From Amycolatopsis sp. DSM 110486 (GTDB taxonomy: Bacteria > Actinomycetota > Actinomycetes > Mycobacteriales > Pseudonocardiaceae): 64,000 nt of DNA. The position numbers and the translations under genes are program-made. The DNA lies in contig NZ_CP080519.1 of NCBI RefSeq assembly GCF_019468465.1, positions 5,226,001 to 5,290,000 of the forward strand, given 5' to 3'. Within the stretch, counting starts at the first letter, position 1, and each line of letters starts with the position of its first letter. The notes beneath the pieces were generated by a model, which did no database searches, was not told the origin of the DNA, and saw nothing but the letters and a program-made list of their open reading frames with translations. Positions 1-8,924 of this stretch are shown piece by piece.

Positions 1-1580
1 TGCTGGGCGGGGAGGTTGCGAGGGAACGGGGACGGAAGAAGGCGAGTGCCGTCACCGGAACCGAGGCCGTTACCCGCAGCCGGGCCGGGGACTGCGGCCA
101 AGCCGGTACCCCCAGGCACTTCGGTGCCCCCTGGCACTCGGGCACTCGCGGCAGCACCCAGGCCCGAACCCGAACCCGCACTCGCACCCACTTCGGTGCC
201 CCCCGGCACTCCGGCACTCGCGGCAGCACCCAGGCCCGAACCCACGCCGGAGCCCACACCCACACCGGCGCGGGTGTGGATTGTGGCGAGGTCCGGGGTC
301 GCGGAGATGTCGGTGCCGCGGCGGGTGGGGCTTTGCCAGCGGCCGGTGCCGTCGCGCCAGGCTTGGGGGAGGGTCCAGAGGGCGATGCAGGCGTCGAGGC
401 ACCGTACGGGGAGGTAGAGGGGCGCCATGAGCAGGTAGCGGGCGCGGCGTTCCGTCAGGACGACGGCGAGGGTGAGGAGGAGGTCCGGCACGAGGATGCC
501 GAACGCGATGGTCGGGAGGTTGACGTAGTGGCCGATCGCCAAGGTCAGGTCGCCGGCGATGGGTACGGACAGGAAGCCGGGGATGAGGGCCAGCAACAGA
601 AGCACGACCATCAGCGGCAGCAAGGCCATGAAGAGGCTGGCCAGGACCAGTTCCAGCACGTACAGCCCCAGCATGAAGCTGAACAGGTCGGCGTGCGGGC
701 GGAAGCGGCGGACGCTTTGCCAGAAGCCGAGGGCCCAGCGGCGCGTCTGGCGGACGTAGTCGCGCAAGGCGTCCGGGTCTTGGGTGACGGCGATAGCCTT
801 CAAGGAAAAACCGACTTTACCGAGGCGTTTGCGGTAGACCTCGAACGTCATGTTGAAGTCCTCGATCACCAAACCCGGGGGGTTGATGTCGATGAGCGGC
901 AAGGTTTCCGCGCGGTACAGGCTGGCGAAGCCGGGGACGATGAGGGTCGCGTTGGTGCGGCGCCACGTCTGGCCGAACTTGAGGAGGCGTTGCAGCAGTG
1001 CGTAAATGCGTGCGCGGTGCGCGGTGAACAGGAAAGCCAGGAAGCCGCGGCGGGAGGTGGACCAGTCGGTGGCGGCGCAGCCGGCCACGGCGACCACGTC
1101 GGGGTCGTCGAACTGCGGGAGGGCGGCGTCGAAGTAGCCCGGGTCGAGGCGGGTGTCGGCGTCCAGCAGCAGCACGGCGTCGTAGCGGGTGGCGAGGGAG
1201 AAGTGGCGCACGCCTTCCTCCAGCGCGCCTGCCTTGCCGACGTTGCTGGGCGTCTCGGTGACGTTCACGCCGCACGCCAGGGCGAGCTCGACGGTGCGGT
1301 CGGTGGAGCCGTCGGACACGACGTGGACGTTCGACGCCGGCACGAGGCGGGTGATGGCGGCCAGCGAATCGCCGATCACCACCTCCTCGTTGTGCGCGGC
1401 CATGAGCACGGCGACGCGCGAGCGGTGCACGCGGGCGGGCCGCGCACGAGGCACCGGTGACGGCCGCGGTGGCTGCGCTGGCCGCATGCGGTTTTCGAGC
1501 GCGCGCGCCAGACCGGCGGTGCCCCACAGGGTGAAGTTCACCCCGAAGACGAAGATTGCCAGCAGCCACAGGGGGATCAT
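1..1580 (-). CDS. Processive family-2 glycosyltransferase, partial (3' end beyond window)
   Basis: Probable membrane synthase that polymerises a sugar nucleotide into an exported polysaccharide, of the PgaC/hyaluronan-synthase type. About 526 residues are visible. There is an N-terminal membrane segment (residues 4-26), then a GT-A domain with VSDGSTDRT, the metal-binding LLLDADT, an acidic IEDFNMTF motif and the QTRRW (QxxRW) motif of processive enzymes, then two or more C-terminal membrane segments. The ATG overlaps the stop of the upstream GH18 gene as ATGA, so translation is probably coupled. The tail beyond about residue 430 is an Ala/Gly/Ser-rich extension containing an in-frame 24-residue duplication, and it is still open at position 1. 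The polymer is not known; poly-N-acetylhexosamine is an inference from the neighbours. Confidence 0.85.
   Translation of the reverse strand, partial: MIPLWLLAIFVFGVNFTLWGTAGLARALENRMRPAQPPRPSPVPRARPARVHRSRVAVLMAAHNEEVVIGDSLAAITRLVPASNVHVVSDGSTDRTVELALACGVNVTETPSNVGKAGALEEGVRHFSLATRYDAVLLLDADTRLDPGYFDAALPQFDDPDVVAVAGCAATDWSTSRRGFLAFLFTAHRARIYALLQRLLKFGQTWRRTNATLIVPGFASLYRAETLPLIDINPPGLVIEDFNMTFEVYRKRLGKVGFSLKAIAVTQDPDALRDYVRQTRRWALGFWQSVRRFRPHADLFSFMLGLYVLELVLASLFMALLPLMVVLLLLALIPGFLSVPIAGDLTLAIGHYVNLPTIAFGILVPDLLLTLAVVLTERRARYLLMAPLYLPVRCLDACIALWTLPQAWRDGTGRWQSPTRRGTDISATPDLATIHTRAGVGVGSGVGSGLGAAASAGVPGGTEVGASAGSGSGLGAAASARVPGGTEVPGGTGLAAVPGPAAGNGLGSGDGTRLLPSPFPRNLPAQ
118..242. repeat. Direct repeat, two 53-bp copies 72 bp apart, inside the glycosyltransferase tail
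   Basis: Copies at 118-170 and 190-242 differ at only two positions. The 72-bp period equals 24 codons, so the duplication keeps the reading frame and repeats a Gly/Ala-rich peptide containing LGAAASA and VPGGTEV. A partial third unit (the GGTACCCCCAGGCACT stretch) precedes the first copy. This looks like replication slippage in a disordered C-terminal tail. Confidence 0.85.
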
Positions 1581-2650
1581 CGCTCCTCCGCAGGAGTCCA
1601 GTAGGTGTCGAGTTTCGACCAGACGAGGTCGTCCTCCGTGCCGAAGAGCCAGAGGTAGACCCCGCCGATCCCGAATTGCCGGGCCTGGGAGAACTTGATC
1701 GACGCGCTGTAGGCGTTCTCGAACCACACGTCGTGCCGCAACCCGGCGGCGTCGGTGTAGGAGAAGTGGGGCGATTCGCTGAACCCGTCCCACTCGACGG
1801 GCACCCCGAACTCCCGCGACCGCCCGTAGGCCTGCACCCACGTGACCGGCACGGCGGTGTGACCCACCCAGTCGTAGCCGTACATCGGCACGCCCAGCAC
1901 GATCTTCGACCGCGGGATCTGCGACGTCGCATACGTGAGCACGTCGCGAACCCAGCCCTCGGGCGCGATCGGGCCCGGCGCCGACGTCTGCCAGTGGTAG
2001 TCGTACGCCATCAACCGCACCTGGTCGACGGCGCGGCCCAGCGCGGCGTAGTCCTGCGCTCGATTGCGCTCGTCGTAGCCCGCGTCGGTGGTCTTCGCGA
2101 ACACGTCCACCGACAGGCGTTTCTCGTTGGCGTGCAACGCATCCGCCAGCCGCGTGATGAACGCCGTGAACGCGGCGCGGTCGCTCGAGCGCAGCTCCTC
2201 GTAGTCGATGTCCACGCCCGAGAAGTCCCCTTGCACGACCAGTGCCACGATGTCCGAGATGTGCCGCGCGGTCGCCGCGGGATCGTGCAGGATCGTCTGC
2301 ACGATCTGCGGGTGCCAGCGCCCCTCGGTGACGTTCGCGATCGTCGGCGTGATCTCCACTCCCGTGGCGCGCAGCCGCGCGAGATCGTCCGTGCGCTTCG
2401 ACTGCGCGACGAGCCGGCCCTGGGCGTCGAGGCCGTAGAGCCACGGTGACGCCTCGGTGACCTGTGACTCGTGCGCCTGCACCGTCGAGGTTCCTCCGGC
2501 CAGGTTCCAGTAGGGGAGCGACGCGATCGTGTGCGGCTGCACGGCCGCGCGCGCTCCTCCGTCTCGCAACAACGTCAACACCAGCAGCTCACAGAGGAGA
2601 AGCAAGGCGACCCGGACGCGGTGACGCGACGGGGACGTCCGGAGCGTCAT
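1577..2650 (-). CDS. Secreted glycoside hydrolase family 18 protein (YaaH/spore-hydrolase-like)
   Basis: 357-residue extracellular hydrolase predicted to cut beta-1,4-linked N-acetylhexosamine chains. Residues 1-36 form a signal peptide (Arg-rich start, LLLLCELLVLTLL core, ARAA cleavage region). The GH18 motif is FSGVDIDYE at 143-151, with Glu151 the expected acid/base; the usual first Asp of DGxDxDxE is Ser, as in the YaaH-like branch that often has GxxIDxE. The downstream MAYDYHW and WLFGTEDD motifs fit the same barrel. The ATG at 2650 shares one base with the stop of the epimerase gene (TGATG), and its own stop overlaps the glycosyltransferase start. Its place in the operon suggests it trims or releases the polymer. 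Confidence 0.85.
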   Translation of the reverse strand: MTLRTSPSRHRVRVALLLLCELLVLTLLRDGGARAAVQPHTIASLPYWNLAGGTSTVQAHESQVTEASPWLYGLDAQGRLVAQSKRTDDLARLRATGVEITPTIANVTEGRWHPQIVQTILHDPAATARHISDIVALVVQGDFSGVDIDYEELRSSDRAAFTAFITRLADALHANEKRLSVDVFAKTTDAGYDERNRAQDYAALGRAVDQVRLMAYDYHWQTSAPGPIAPEGWVRDVLTYATSQIPRSKIVLGVPMYGYDWVGHTAVPVTWVQAYGRSREFGVPVEWDGFSESPHFSYTDAAGLRHDVWFENAYSASIKFSQARQFGIGGVYLWLFGTEDDLVWSKLDTYWTPAEER

Positions 2651-3633
2651 CAACCGGCGACGGCGGTCCGCAACTGCGTCCGCCGGTCCTCGATGACCGC
2701 GTCGATGGTCTCCCGCAGGCTGTGCACAGCGCGGAACCCGACCTGCTGCGCCGCCCGTGCGCAGTTCGGCACCCGACGCTGCATGTCCTCGTAACCTGCG
2801 CCGTACGCCTCCTGGTACGGAACTCGAACGATCGTGCTGTCGGACGCGGTCGCCGCGATCACCAGCTCCGCCAGCTCTTCGATGCTCACCTGCTCGGGGC
2901 TGCCGAGGTTGTAGACGTTGCCGTGCGCCGACTCGTCGTCCAGCAGCGCCACGAGCGCGGGCACCACGTCGAGCACGTGACAGAAGCACCGCGTCTGCCG
3001 GCCTGTGCCGAACACCGTCAGCGGCTGCCCGGTCAGCGCCTGGTCCACGAACCGCGGCACCACCATGCCGTAGCGGCCGCGCTGGCGCGGGCCGACGGTG
3101 TTGAACAGCCGCACCAGCACCGTCCGCACGCCGAGCTCACTGCCGTAGAGGTAGGTGAACGTCTCGTCGAGGGCCTTCGCCTCGGCGTAGGACCAGCGGT
3201 TCTTCAACGGCGACCCGACCACGCGGTCGTCGTCCTCCTTCAGCCCGATCGAGGTGTTCTTGCCGTACACCTCGCTGGTCGACGTGACGAGGATGCGCGC
3301 GTCGTGGCGCAGCGCCGCGTCGAGCACGACCTCGGTGCCCAACAGGTTGGTGCGCAGGCTGTCGAGGGTCTTCTGCATGATCGTGAACACGCCGACGGCC
3401 GCGGCCAGGTGGTAGATCTGCTCGACCCCCTCCATGCACGACTCGACGGCGGCCTGATCGCACACGGAACCGCGCACGATCCGCAACCGCGGGTCGCCGG
3501 CGACGGCCGCGAGGTTCTGCTCGGTGCCGGTGCTGAAGTCGTCCAGCACCACCACCTCGCGGTTCTCGCCGAGCAGCCGCTCGGTCAGGTGGGAACCGAT
3601 GAAGCCGGCCCCGCCGGTCACCAAGCACCGCAT
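2650..3633 (-). CDS. NAD-dependent sugar-nucleotide epimerase/decarboxylase (extended SDR)
   Basis: 327-residue cytoplasmic enzyme of the UDP-glucose 4-epimerase / UDP-glucuronate decarboxylase group. TGGAGFIGS at 6-14 binds NAD; the catalytic set is STS at 118-120 plus Tyr149 and Lys153 (YAEAK). The SEVYGKN and RLFNTVGPRQ segments are typical of UDP-glucuronate 4-epimerases and decarboxylases. It lies directly behind a UDP-sugar 6-dehydrogenase, 28 bp away, so it probably uses that enzyme's uronic-acid product. Epimerase versus decarboxylase activity cannot be decided from sequence alone. Confidence 0.85.
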   Translation of the reverse strand: MRCLVTGGAGFIGSHLTERLLGENREVVVLDDFSTGTEQNLAAVAGDPRLRIVRGSVCDQAAVESCMEGVEQIYHLAAAVGVFTIMQKTLDSLRTNLLGTEVVLDAALRHDARILVTSTSEVYGKNTSIGLKEDDDRVVGSPLKNRWSYAEAKALDETFTYLYGSELGVRTVLVRLFNTVGPRQRGRYGMVVPRFVDQALTGQPLTVFGTGRQTRCFCHVLDVVPALVALLDDESAHGNVYNLGSPEQVSIEELAELVIAATASDSTIVRVPYQEAYGAGYEDMQRRVPNCARAAQQVGFRAVHSLRETIDAVIEDRRTQLRTAVAG

Positions 3634-3661
3634 GGGGTACGCCCTTTCTCGCGGGGGTTGT

Positions 3662-4972
3662 TCAGACCAGTTCGCGGTGGGTGGCCGCGTCGAACGTGTA
3701 GGTGGCGTCGAGCACCAAGGGGCAGTGCTCGATCCAGTCGTAGGACTGTCCGGGGTGGACGGTGTGGATCAGCACGAGGTCGAAGTCCGTGCCGTGCGGG
3801 TCGGGGTTGCTCTGGTAGGAGCGCTCGCCCAGCTTCAGCTCCGGCACGAGCGGGTCGTGGTACTCGACCTTCGCCCCGCCGGCCGCCAGCCGCTCGAGGA
3901 TCTCCAGCGCCGACGACTCACGCAGGTCGCGCACGCCCGGCTTGTACGTCACGCCCACCACCACGATCCGCGCGCCCGCGACCCCGCGGCCGGCGGCCGA
4001 GAGCGTGGCCGTGACGCGGTCGGCGACCTGGCCGGGCCGGTGCGCGATCGACGTCATGGCCTGGCTGATCAACGGCGCGTCGCCGTGGGCCTCGCGCAGC
4101 TGCCACAGCAGGTAGTGCGGGTCGCACGGGATGCAGTGCCCGCCGACGCCGGGGCCGGGGTAGAAACTCATGAACCCGTACGGTTTCGTGGCGGCCGCGC
4201 GCGTCACCTCGATCGGGTCGAGCTCCAGCGTCGAGCAGATGCCGGCGAACTCGTTGGCCAGTGCGATGTTCACCGCGCGGAACGAGTTCTCGTACAGCTT
4301 CGTCAGCTCCGCCGCTTCGGCCGAGGAGACTTCGTGCAGGAGCGGCGTCAGCTTCTGCAGCACGCGCCGGGCGTGGCCGGTGCACGCCGGCGTGCAGCCG
4401 CCGACGACGCGGGGCGTGCTCTGCTGCGTGTGCTCGGCGACACCGGGGTCGATGCGCTCGGGGCTGAACGCCACGAACACGTCATCGCCGACCACAAGAC
4501 CCCGGTCCCGCAACGGTTCCACGAGCATCTCGCGCGTGGTTCCCACGTAGCTGGTGGAGGTGAGGATGAGCGTCTGGCCCGGGCGGGCGTGCTCGACCAC
4601 CGACCGGCACGCCGCCCGCAGCGGGCCCAGATCCGGTGTCAGGTAACGGTCCAGCGGCGTCGGGACGCAGATGATCACGGCGTCGGCCTCGGCCAGCCGA
4701 GCGGGGTCGCCGGTGAGGTCGAACCGGCCGTCCCTGCGGGCCACGACGAGGCGCGCGAGGTCGGCCTCGACGAGGTCGGGCTCGCCGGCCAGGATCGACT
4801 CGCGCCGGTCGGCGCTCGTGTCGAGACCCAGCACCCGCGCACCGTCGGCGTGCAGGCCCAACGCGGTCGGCAGACCCACGTAGCCCATGCCGACGATGGC
4901 GACGGAGATGAGGCCCTCGGTCTCGCTGAGGGGGGATTCGGCCATGAGTGTCAAGGGGTTTCCCCTTTCCAT
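3662..4972 (-). CDS. UDP-N-acetylhexosamine/UDP-glucose 6-dehydrogenase
   Basis: 436-residue NAD-dependent enzyme that oxidises C6 of a UDP-sugar to a uronic acid, closest in pattern to the WbpA/TviB type. The Rossmann motif is VGMGYVG (27-33). The catalytic Cys280 sits in GVGGHCIPCDP, and PTPL and PERIDPG are also present. The ATG at 4972 is chosen because GAGG lies seven bases upstream; it makes the gene overlap the regulator gene by 22 bp. The alternative ATG at 4945 has no ribosome site. It supplies a nucleotide-activated uronic (probably amino-) sugar to the polysaccharide pathway. Confidence 0.88.
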   Translation of the reverse strand: MERGNPLTLMAESPLSETEGLISVAIVGMGYVGLPTALGLHADGARVLGLDTSADRRESILAGEPDLVEADLARLVVARRDGRFDLTGDPARLAEADAVIICVPTPLDRYLTPDLGPLRAACRSVVEHARPGQTLILTSTSYVGTTREMLVEPLRDRGLVVGDDVFVAFSPERIDPGVAEHTQQSTPRVVGGCTPACTGHARRVLQKLTPLLHEVSSAEAAELTKLYENSFRAVNIALANEFAGICSTLELDPIEVTRAAATKPYGFMSFYPGPGVGGHCIPCDPHYLLWQLREAHGDAPLISQAMTSIAHRPGQVADRVTATLSAAGRGVAGARIVVVGVTYKPGVRDLRESSALEILERLAAGGAKVEYHDPLVPELKLGERSYQSNPDPHGTDFDLVLIHTVHPGQSYDWIEHCPLVLDATYTFDAATHRELV

Positions 4973-5643
4973 AACGGCGCCTCGCCGTGAGGCTCGATGC
5001 CGGCAGCTCGGGCGATCTTGACGACTTCCAGTCCGCTGTGGACTTTCAGTTTGCGGAACAGGTTGCGGGTGTGTGTGCGCACGGTGTTGCGGGAAAGCTG
5101 GAGCCGAGCCGCGATCTGGTCGCTGCGGTCGCCGTCGACCATCGCCACCAGCACTTCGCGTTCACGCTCGCTCAGCACGTCGAGAGGGCTCGAAGCCGGC
5201 CGGTGCCGGGTGGCGCCATCGCGGCGCAACCGGTCGAACAGCACGGCCAGCAGCTCCGGCGGGTACCACGCGTGCCCGGCGCGAGCGCCGCGCACGCGGT
5301 CCAGCAGGTCTTCGAGCGAAGTTTCCTTGGGGATCCAGGTGTCGATCCCCGCGTGGGCAGCGCACACCGCGAGATCTCGGTCCCGGCTCGCGGTGAGGGC
5401 GACGAAGCGGGCCGTCGGCGCCGCATCGCGCCAGGTTCGGATCCGGTCACGCACGTCGGTGAGCGACTCCAGCTCCACGGTCACCACGTCCGGCTGCTGT
5501 GCGATGAGCGCGGAGCGCAGCGTCGGGTCGGAGGTGGCGCGCGTGCCGACCACCCTGATCCAGGGCACTGTGGCGAGGCTCGACGTCAGTACGTCGGCCA
5601 CCATGCGGTGGTCCTCGATCAGGAACAGGCGGGTGATGTCCAC
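4951..5643 (-). CDS. LuxR/NarL-type regulator with atypical receiver domain
   Basis: About 230 residues: an N-terminal receiver-like domain and a C-terminal LuxR helix-turn-helix (LSEREREVLVAMV ... SRNTVRTHTRNLFRKL). The acidic pocket (EDH) and the conserved Lys (WIPKE) are present, but the phospho-acceptor Asp is Glu, in the segment VVTVELE. Phosphorylation would then be impossible, and the Glu could mimic the active state. The GTG at 5643 is chosen because the receiver starts right after it; an ATG at 5706 adds 21 residues with many rare codons. It is the first gene of the leftward polysaccharide operon and probably controls it or the divergent deacetylase. Confidence 0.8.
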   Translation of the reverse strand: MDITRLFLIEDHRMVADVLTSSLATVPWIRVVGTRATSDPTLRSALIAQQPDVVTVELESLTDVRDRIRTWRDAAPTARFVALTASRDRDLAVCAAHAGIDTWIPKETSLEDLLDRVRGARAGHAWYPPELLAVLFDRLRRDGATRHRPASSPLDVLSEREREVLVAMVDGDRSDQIAARLQLSRNTVRTHTRNLFRKLKVHSGLEVVKIARAAGIEPHGEAPLWKGETP

Positions 5644-5823
5644 GCCGCACAGCAAACAGGCCCCGATACGGGTTGTCCTCAGCCAGCTGTGCGAAAGACG
5701 GCTCATGCAGATGACGGAGATCCGGCATTTGCGGTAGGCGGGCTCGTCCCTTAGGGGGATCCGGGTGCGGGGTGTTAACCCTACGGTCAGCTGAGGTATC
5801 CCCGATCATTTTGGTGGCCACCC
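5644..5823. promoter_or_regulatory. Divergent intergenic region of the polysaccharide locus
   Basis: This spacer separates the leftward operon from the rightward deacetylase gene and must carry promoters for both. I see no convincing -35/-10 pair or long palindrome in it. The deacetylase ATG has no strong Shine-Dalgarno sequence. Confidence 0.4.
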
Positions 5824-7344
5824 ATGGAAAGAAGTACGCGGAAACACCGCAAAGCCCGCAAGGGATTGGACTTCCGGCGGGCACGCACGCGGCTCGCGAT
5901 CTGCGCGGCCGCGCTGCTGTGCGTGCTGCCCGCGTTGGCGGTGGGGAGTTCCACGGCGAGTGCGTCGCTGACGCGGCCGCTGGGCGTGGTGCTCACCTTC
6001 GACGACGGCAACTCGGATCAGATGACCGCGCTGCCGATCCTGCAGAAGTACAACATGAAGGGCACGTTCTACATCATCAGCGGTTCGGTCGGCGCGCCCA
6101 ATTACCTGACGCAGGCCAACCTGAACACGATCAAAAACGCCGGGCACGAGATCGGTGGTCACACAGTGACGCACCCTGACCTCACCACGGTGCCGGCTGA
6201 CGAGGCGAAGCGGCAGATCTGCAACGGCCGCGCCTCATTGGCCGCGATGGGCTTCTCCGTGACCAGCTTCGCGTACCCGTACGCAGCGTTGAACACCTCG
6301 GTGAAGAACAACGTGAAGGCGTGCGGCTACAACAGTGCCCGTGGTCTCGGCGACCTGGCTTCGGCACACGGTTGTGCCGGCTGTCCGGCGGCCGACACGA
6401 CCAGGCCCGCCGACGCGTATGAGATCAAGGCGCTCGACGAGGACGACAACACCTGGACCCTGGCCCAGATGCAGAGCGCGGTCACCGCGGCCGAGACCAA
6501 CGGCGGCCTGCTCACCTTCACCTTCCACCACGTCTGCGACGGCACCGGGTGCGACGAGCTGTCGATCTCCACTTCACGGCTCGACCAGTTCCTCTCGTGG
6601 CTGAACGCGCGCAAGAGCGTGGGCACGACAGTGAAGACGATGCAGCAGGCCATCGGTGGCGCGGCAAAGGCGGTCGTGACGGCACCGGCGTCGACGAACA
6701 CCGGCCTGGTGAACACGTCGCTCGAAACCTCGACCAGCGGCACCGGGTTCCCCGACTGCTACATGCCGGGCGGCTACGGCGGCAACACGCCGACGTGGAC
6801 GAGAACCACGGACAAGCACACGGGTACGTACGCGCAAAAGCTCGACGTCTCCAACTACACAGACGGCGACGCGAAGCTCTTGCCCACGTTCGACCTCGGG
6901 TCCTGTACCCCGACGATCGCCGCGGGCAAGACCTACACGATCGGGGTCTGGTACAAGTCGACGGCGATCACGCAGTTCTCGCTGTACTACCGCAACACCC
7001 AGGGCTTCTGGGCGTACTGGACGTCCGGCCCGTGGCTCGCGGCGGCGTCGAACTGGACGCAGGCCACGTTCACCACTCCGGCAGCGCCCGCGGGCGCGAC
7101 CGGGCTGAGCTTCGGCCTCGGGCTCATCGCCAACGGTTCGGTGACGACGGACGACTACTCGTTCGCCGTGGGTACCGGTGCTGCCGCGGCGGCCGCTATC
7201 CAGGCGTCCACCACGGGTCCGCAGCGGTTCAGCGTGACGAGCCGCAACTCCTCGAAGGCCGGTTCGTTCGGCCGCAACGCGAAGCCGCTCATCCCGGCAA
7301 CGCGACCTGGGCAGGTCATCGCTCCTGTGGAGCCCGGTGACTGA
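5824..7344 (+). CDS. Secreted polysaccharide deacetylase (CE4/NodB) with C-terminal carbohydrate-binding-like domain
   Basis: 506 residues. A signal peptide (about 1-47, ending ASAS) precedes a NodB domain with motif 1 TFDDG, the metal-binding HTVTH pair (motif 2), a PYA motif 3 and FHHVC near its end. It should remove N-acetyl groups from an extracellular amino-sugar polymer. Residues from about 290 form a separate beta-rich module with paired cysteines and many aromatic residues, likely glycan binding, then a short basic tail. It is divergent from the synthase operon, so the natural substrate is the polymer made there. The stop overlaps the next gene by 8 bp. Confidence 0.85.
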   Translation: MERSTRKHRKARKGLDFRRARTRLAICAAALLCVLPALAVGSSTASASLTRPLGVVLTFDDGNSDQMTALPILQKYNMKGTFYIISGSVGAPNYLTQANLNTIKNAGHEIGGHTVTHPDLTTVPADEAKRQICNGRASLAAMGFSVTSFAYPYAALNTSVKNNVKACGYNSARGLGDLASAHGCAGCPAADTTRPADAYEIKALDEDDNTWTLAQMQSAVTAAETNGGLLTFTFHHVCDGTGCDELSISTSRLDQFLSWLNARKSVGTTVKTMQQAIGGAAKAVVTAPASTNTGLVNTSLETSTSGTGFPDCYMPGGYGGNTPTWTRTTDKHTGTYAQKLDVSNYTDGDAKLLPTFDLGSCTPTIAAGKTYTIGVWYKSTAITQFSLYYRNTQGFWAYWTSGPWLAAASNWTQATFTTPAAPAGATGLSFGLGLIANGSVTTDDYSFAVGTGAAAAAAIQASTTGPQRFSVTSRNSSKAGSFGRNAKPLIPATRPGQVIAPVEPGD

Positions 7345-8188
7345 CGCCCGTTCCCCGTCGCTGCCCAGCGCTAGCCGCCGGGCAGCGACCCGGATCAGGT
7401 TCGCGGTGTGGGGTCTGGCGGCCGTACTGACCACCGCGTCCTGCACCGGCGCGCCCGTCCACTCCCCTGGGGCGGGCGCGCCGGCGAACCCGCCCTCGGC
7501 CGCACCGGTCGTCCCGCCTTCGGCGCCCTCGGCCTACCCCTGGCACACGAACATCGTGGCGACGACGTTCTGGGTCGGCGAGATCTTCGACCCGAACGCC
7601 GAAGACGGCAGCCAAGTGGAGTCCGCCTACGACGACCGGTGGCTCGACCACTTCGGCGGCTGCGACGGAGTGGTCACGCGCGGGAACTGCGAGACCGAAC
7701 CGCGCACGGTGGCCAACGGATTCTTTCCCACACGCATGACACCGCGGGAGAATCCGTTCTACCTCGACGTCCCTTTCGACGATGTGGGAGACGAGGTGGC
7801 AAATCGCCAACGCGCCGCCGTGGTTCCGTGGGCATCTGACGAACGCTATTCCGCACGGGTTTCCGACCCTGGCTTCAGTCTTCTGAAAAATCGCTGGGTA
7901 CGCATCCGGCATGCGGGCAAGGTCTGTTACGGACAGATCCAGGACGCGGGCCCAGGTCAGTACGACGATGCGAAGTACGTGTTCGGCACCGACGATGCCC
8001 GGCCGGCGAATGATCGTTTCAACGGAGCCGGAATGGACGTCTCACCTGCGTTGAACGGATGCCTCGGATTCGCCGAGCTCGATGGGGAGAACGATCGGAT
8101 CGACTGGCAGTTCGTCGACGACTCCGCGGTGCCACCGGGGCCCTGGAAGATCATCGTCACCACGAGCGGTGTCACGCACGAGAGCTGA
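7337..8188 (+). CDS. Probable exported lipoprotein with RlpA/expansin-like double-psi beta-barrel features
   Basis: 283 residues. A basic start and a hydrophobic stretch end at LTTASC, an imperfect lipobox (Thr at -3), followed by a Pro/Ala-rich linker. The body contains GKVCYGQIQDAGPG, a YVFG segment, GAGMDVSPALNGCLGF and a final VPPGPWKIIVTT strand. The DVSPAL-type motif is typical of double-psi beta-barrels in RlpA and expansins, which bind or cut cell-wall glycans. The gene overlaps the deacetylase stop by 8 bp, so the two are probably co-translated. Enzymatic function is not established. Confidence 0.65.
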   Translation: MTDARSPSLPSASRRAATRIRFAVWGLAAVLTTASCTGAPVHSPGAGAPANPPSAAPVVPPSAPSAYPWHTNIVATTFWVGEIFDPNAEDGSQVESAYDDRWLDHFGGCDGVVTRGNCETEPRTVANGFFPTRMTPRENPFYLDVPFDDVGDEVANRQRAAVVPWASDERYSARVSDPGFSLLKNRWVRIRHAGKVCYGQIQDAGPGQYDDAKYVFGTDDARPANDRFNGAGMDVSPALNGCLGFAELDGENDRIDWQFVDDSAVPPGPWKIIVTTSGVTHES

Positions 8189-8291
8189 TTCCCGCCTATT
8201 CGCCGACGCTTGGGTTATGCGCCAGTAACGTCCCCAAGATCGCGGACGACTCCCTTCGGTCGGGGAAAAGGTAAAGGCGAGGGAAAAAGCC

Positions 8292-8924
8292 ATGGAAACC
8301 GTGCCGGAACGCCGGGCGGCCACCGGGCGCCGCAGCGAGGATCGGACCGTTCAAGCTCTGTGGGGAGTGTTGCACGATCTCGGCCACGAGATCACGACGT
8401 TGGCCTACCTGGTCGAGTCGGAGCTCAAGGACGTGGCCGGCGTGGAGCTGATCGGTGAGCAGGTTTCGCGGTTGCGCACTCTGGTCTCCCACGCGCTGGC
8501 AGCCGAGACGCACGAGGAGATCGTGCCGCTGCGGCCGTTGCTGGCGCAGCTGGTGAAGCTGGCCGATCGGGTCAGTGAGCCTTCGGTGGTGCTCGCGGAC
8601 GGAGCGGCCGCTGCCGTCCGCGTGGACGGCACGGTGCTGTGGCGGATCCTCGCCAACGTGCTGGGCAACGCGGTACGCGCCGCGGGGCCCGACGGTCATG
8701 TACGCGTGGAGCTCACGGCGAACTCGCCGGTCACCGTGTCGATCACGGACGACGGGCCCGGGTTCGGGCGCATCCCGCCGGGTACGGCGTCGCTCGGCCT
8801 GGTCACGGTCGCGCACCTCGCCGAGGCGTCGGGTGCGCAGGCCCTGGTCGGTCCGGGTGAACCGGAGGGCACGTGCGTGCGGATCGTCTTCCCCAGCCAC
8901 CTGAGTGAAGGGGAGCACGAATGA
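8292..8924 (+). CDS. Small soluble sensor histidine kinase
   Basis: 210 residues with no membrane segment or sensor domain. The H-box is LHDLGHEITTL (His28 likely phosphorylated). The ATP-binding domain has an N-box near NVLGNAVRAAG, the G1 box DDGPGFG and a G2-like SLGLVTV. GGCGAGGG lies upstream of the ATG. Its stop overlaps the response regulator start as ATGA, so the two form a coupled pair. Lacking a sensor, it must get its input from another protein or from the cytoplasm. Confidence 0.8.
   Translation: METVPERRAATGRRSEDRTVQALWGVLHDLGHEITTLAYLVESELKDVAGVELIGEQVSRLRTLVSHALAAETHEEIVPLRPLLAQLVKLADRVSEPSVVLADGAAAAVRVDGTVLWRILANVLGNAVRAAGPDGHVRVELTANSPVTVSITDDGPGFGRIPPGTASLGLVTVAHLAEASGAQALVGPGEPEGTCVRIVFPSHLSEGEHE

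Noticed and set aside
2464..4014. Long plus-strand open frame across the epimerase and dehydrogenase genes
   Set aside because: Opposite strand of two well-supported enzyme genes; composition is Arg/His/Pro-rich with no recognisable motif.
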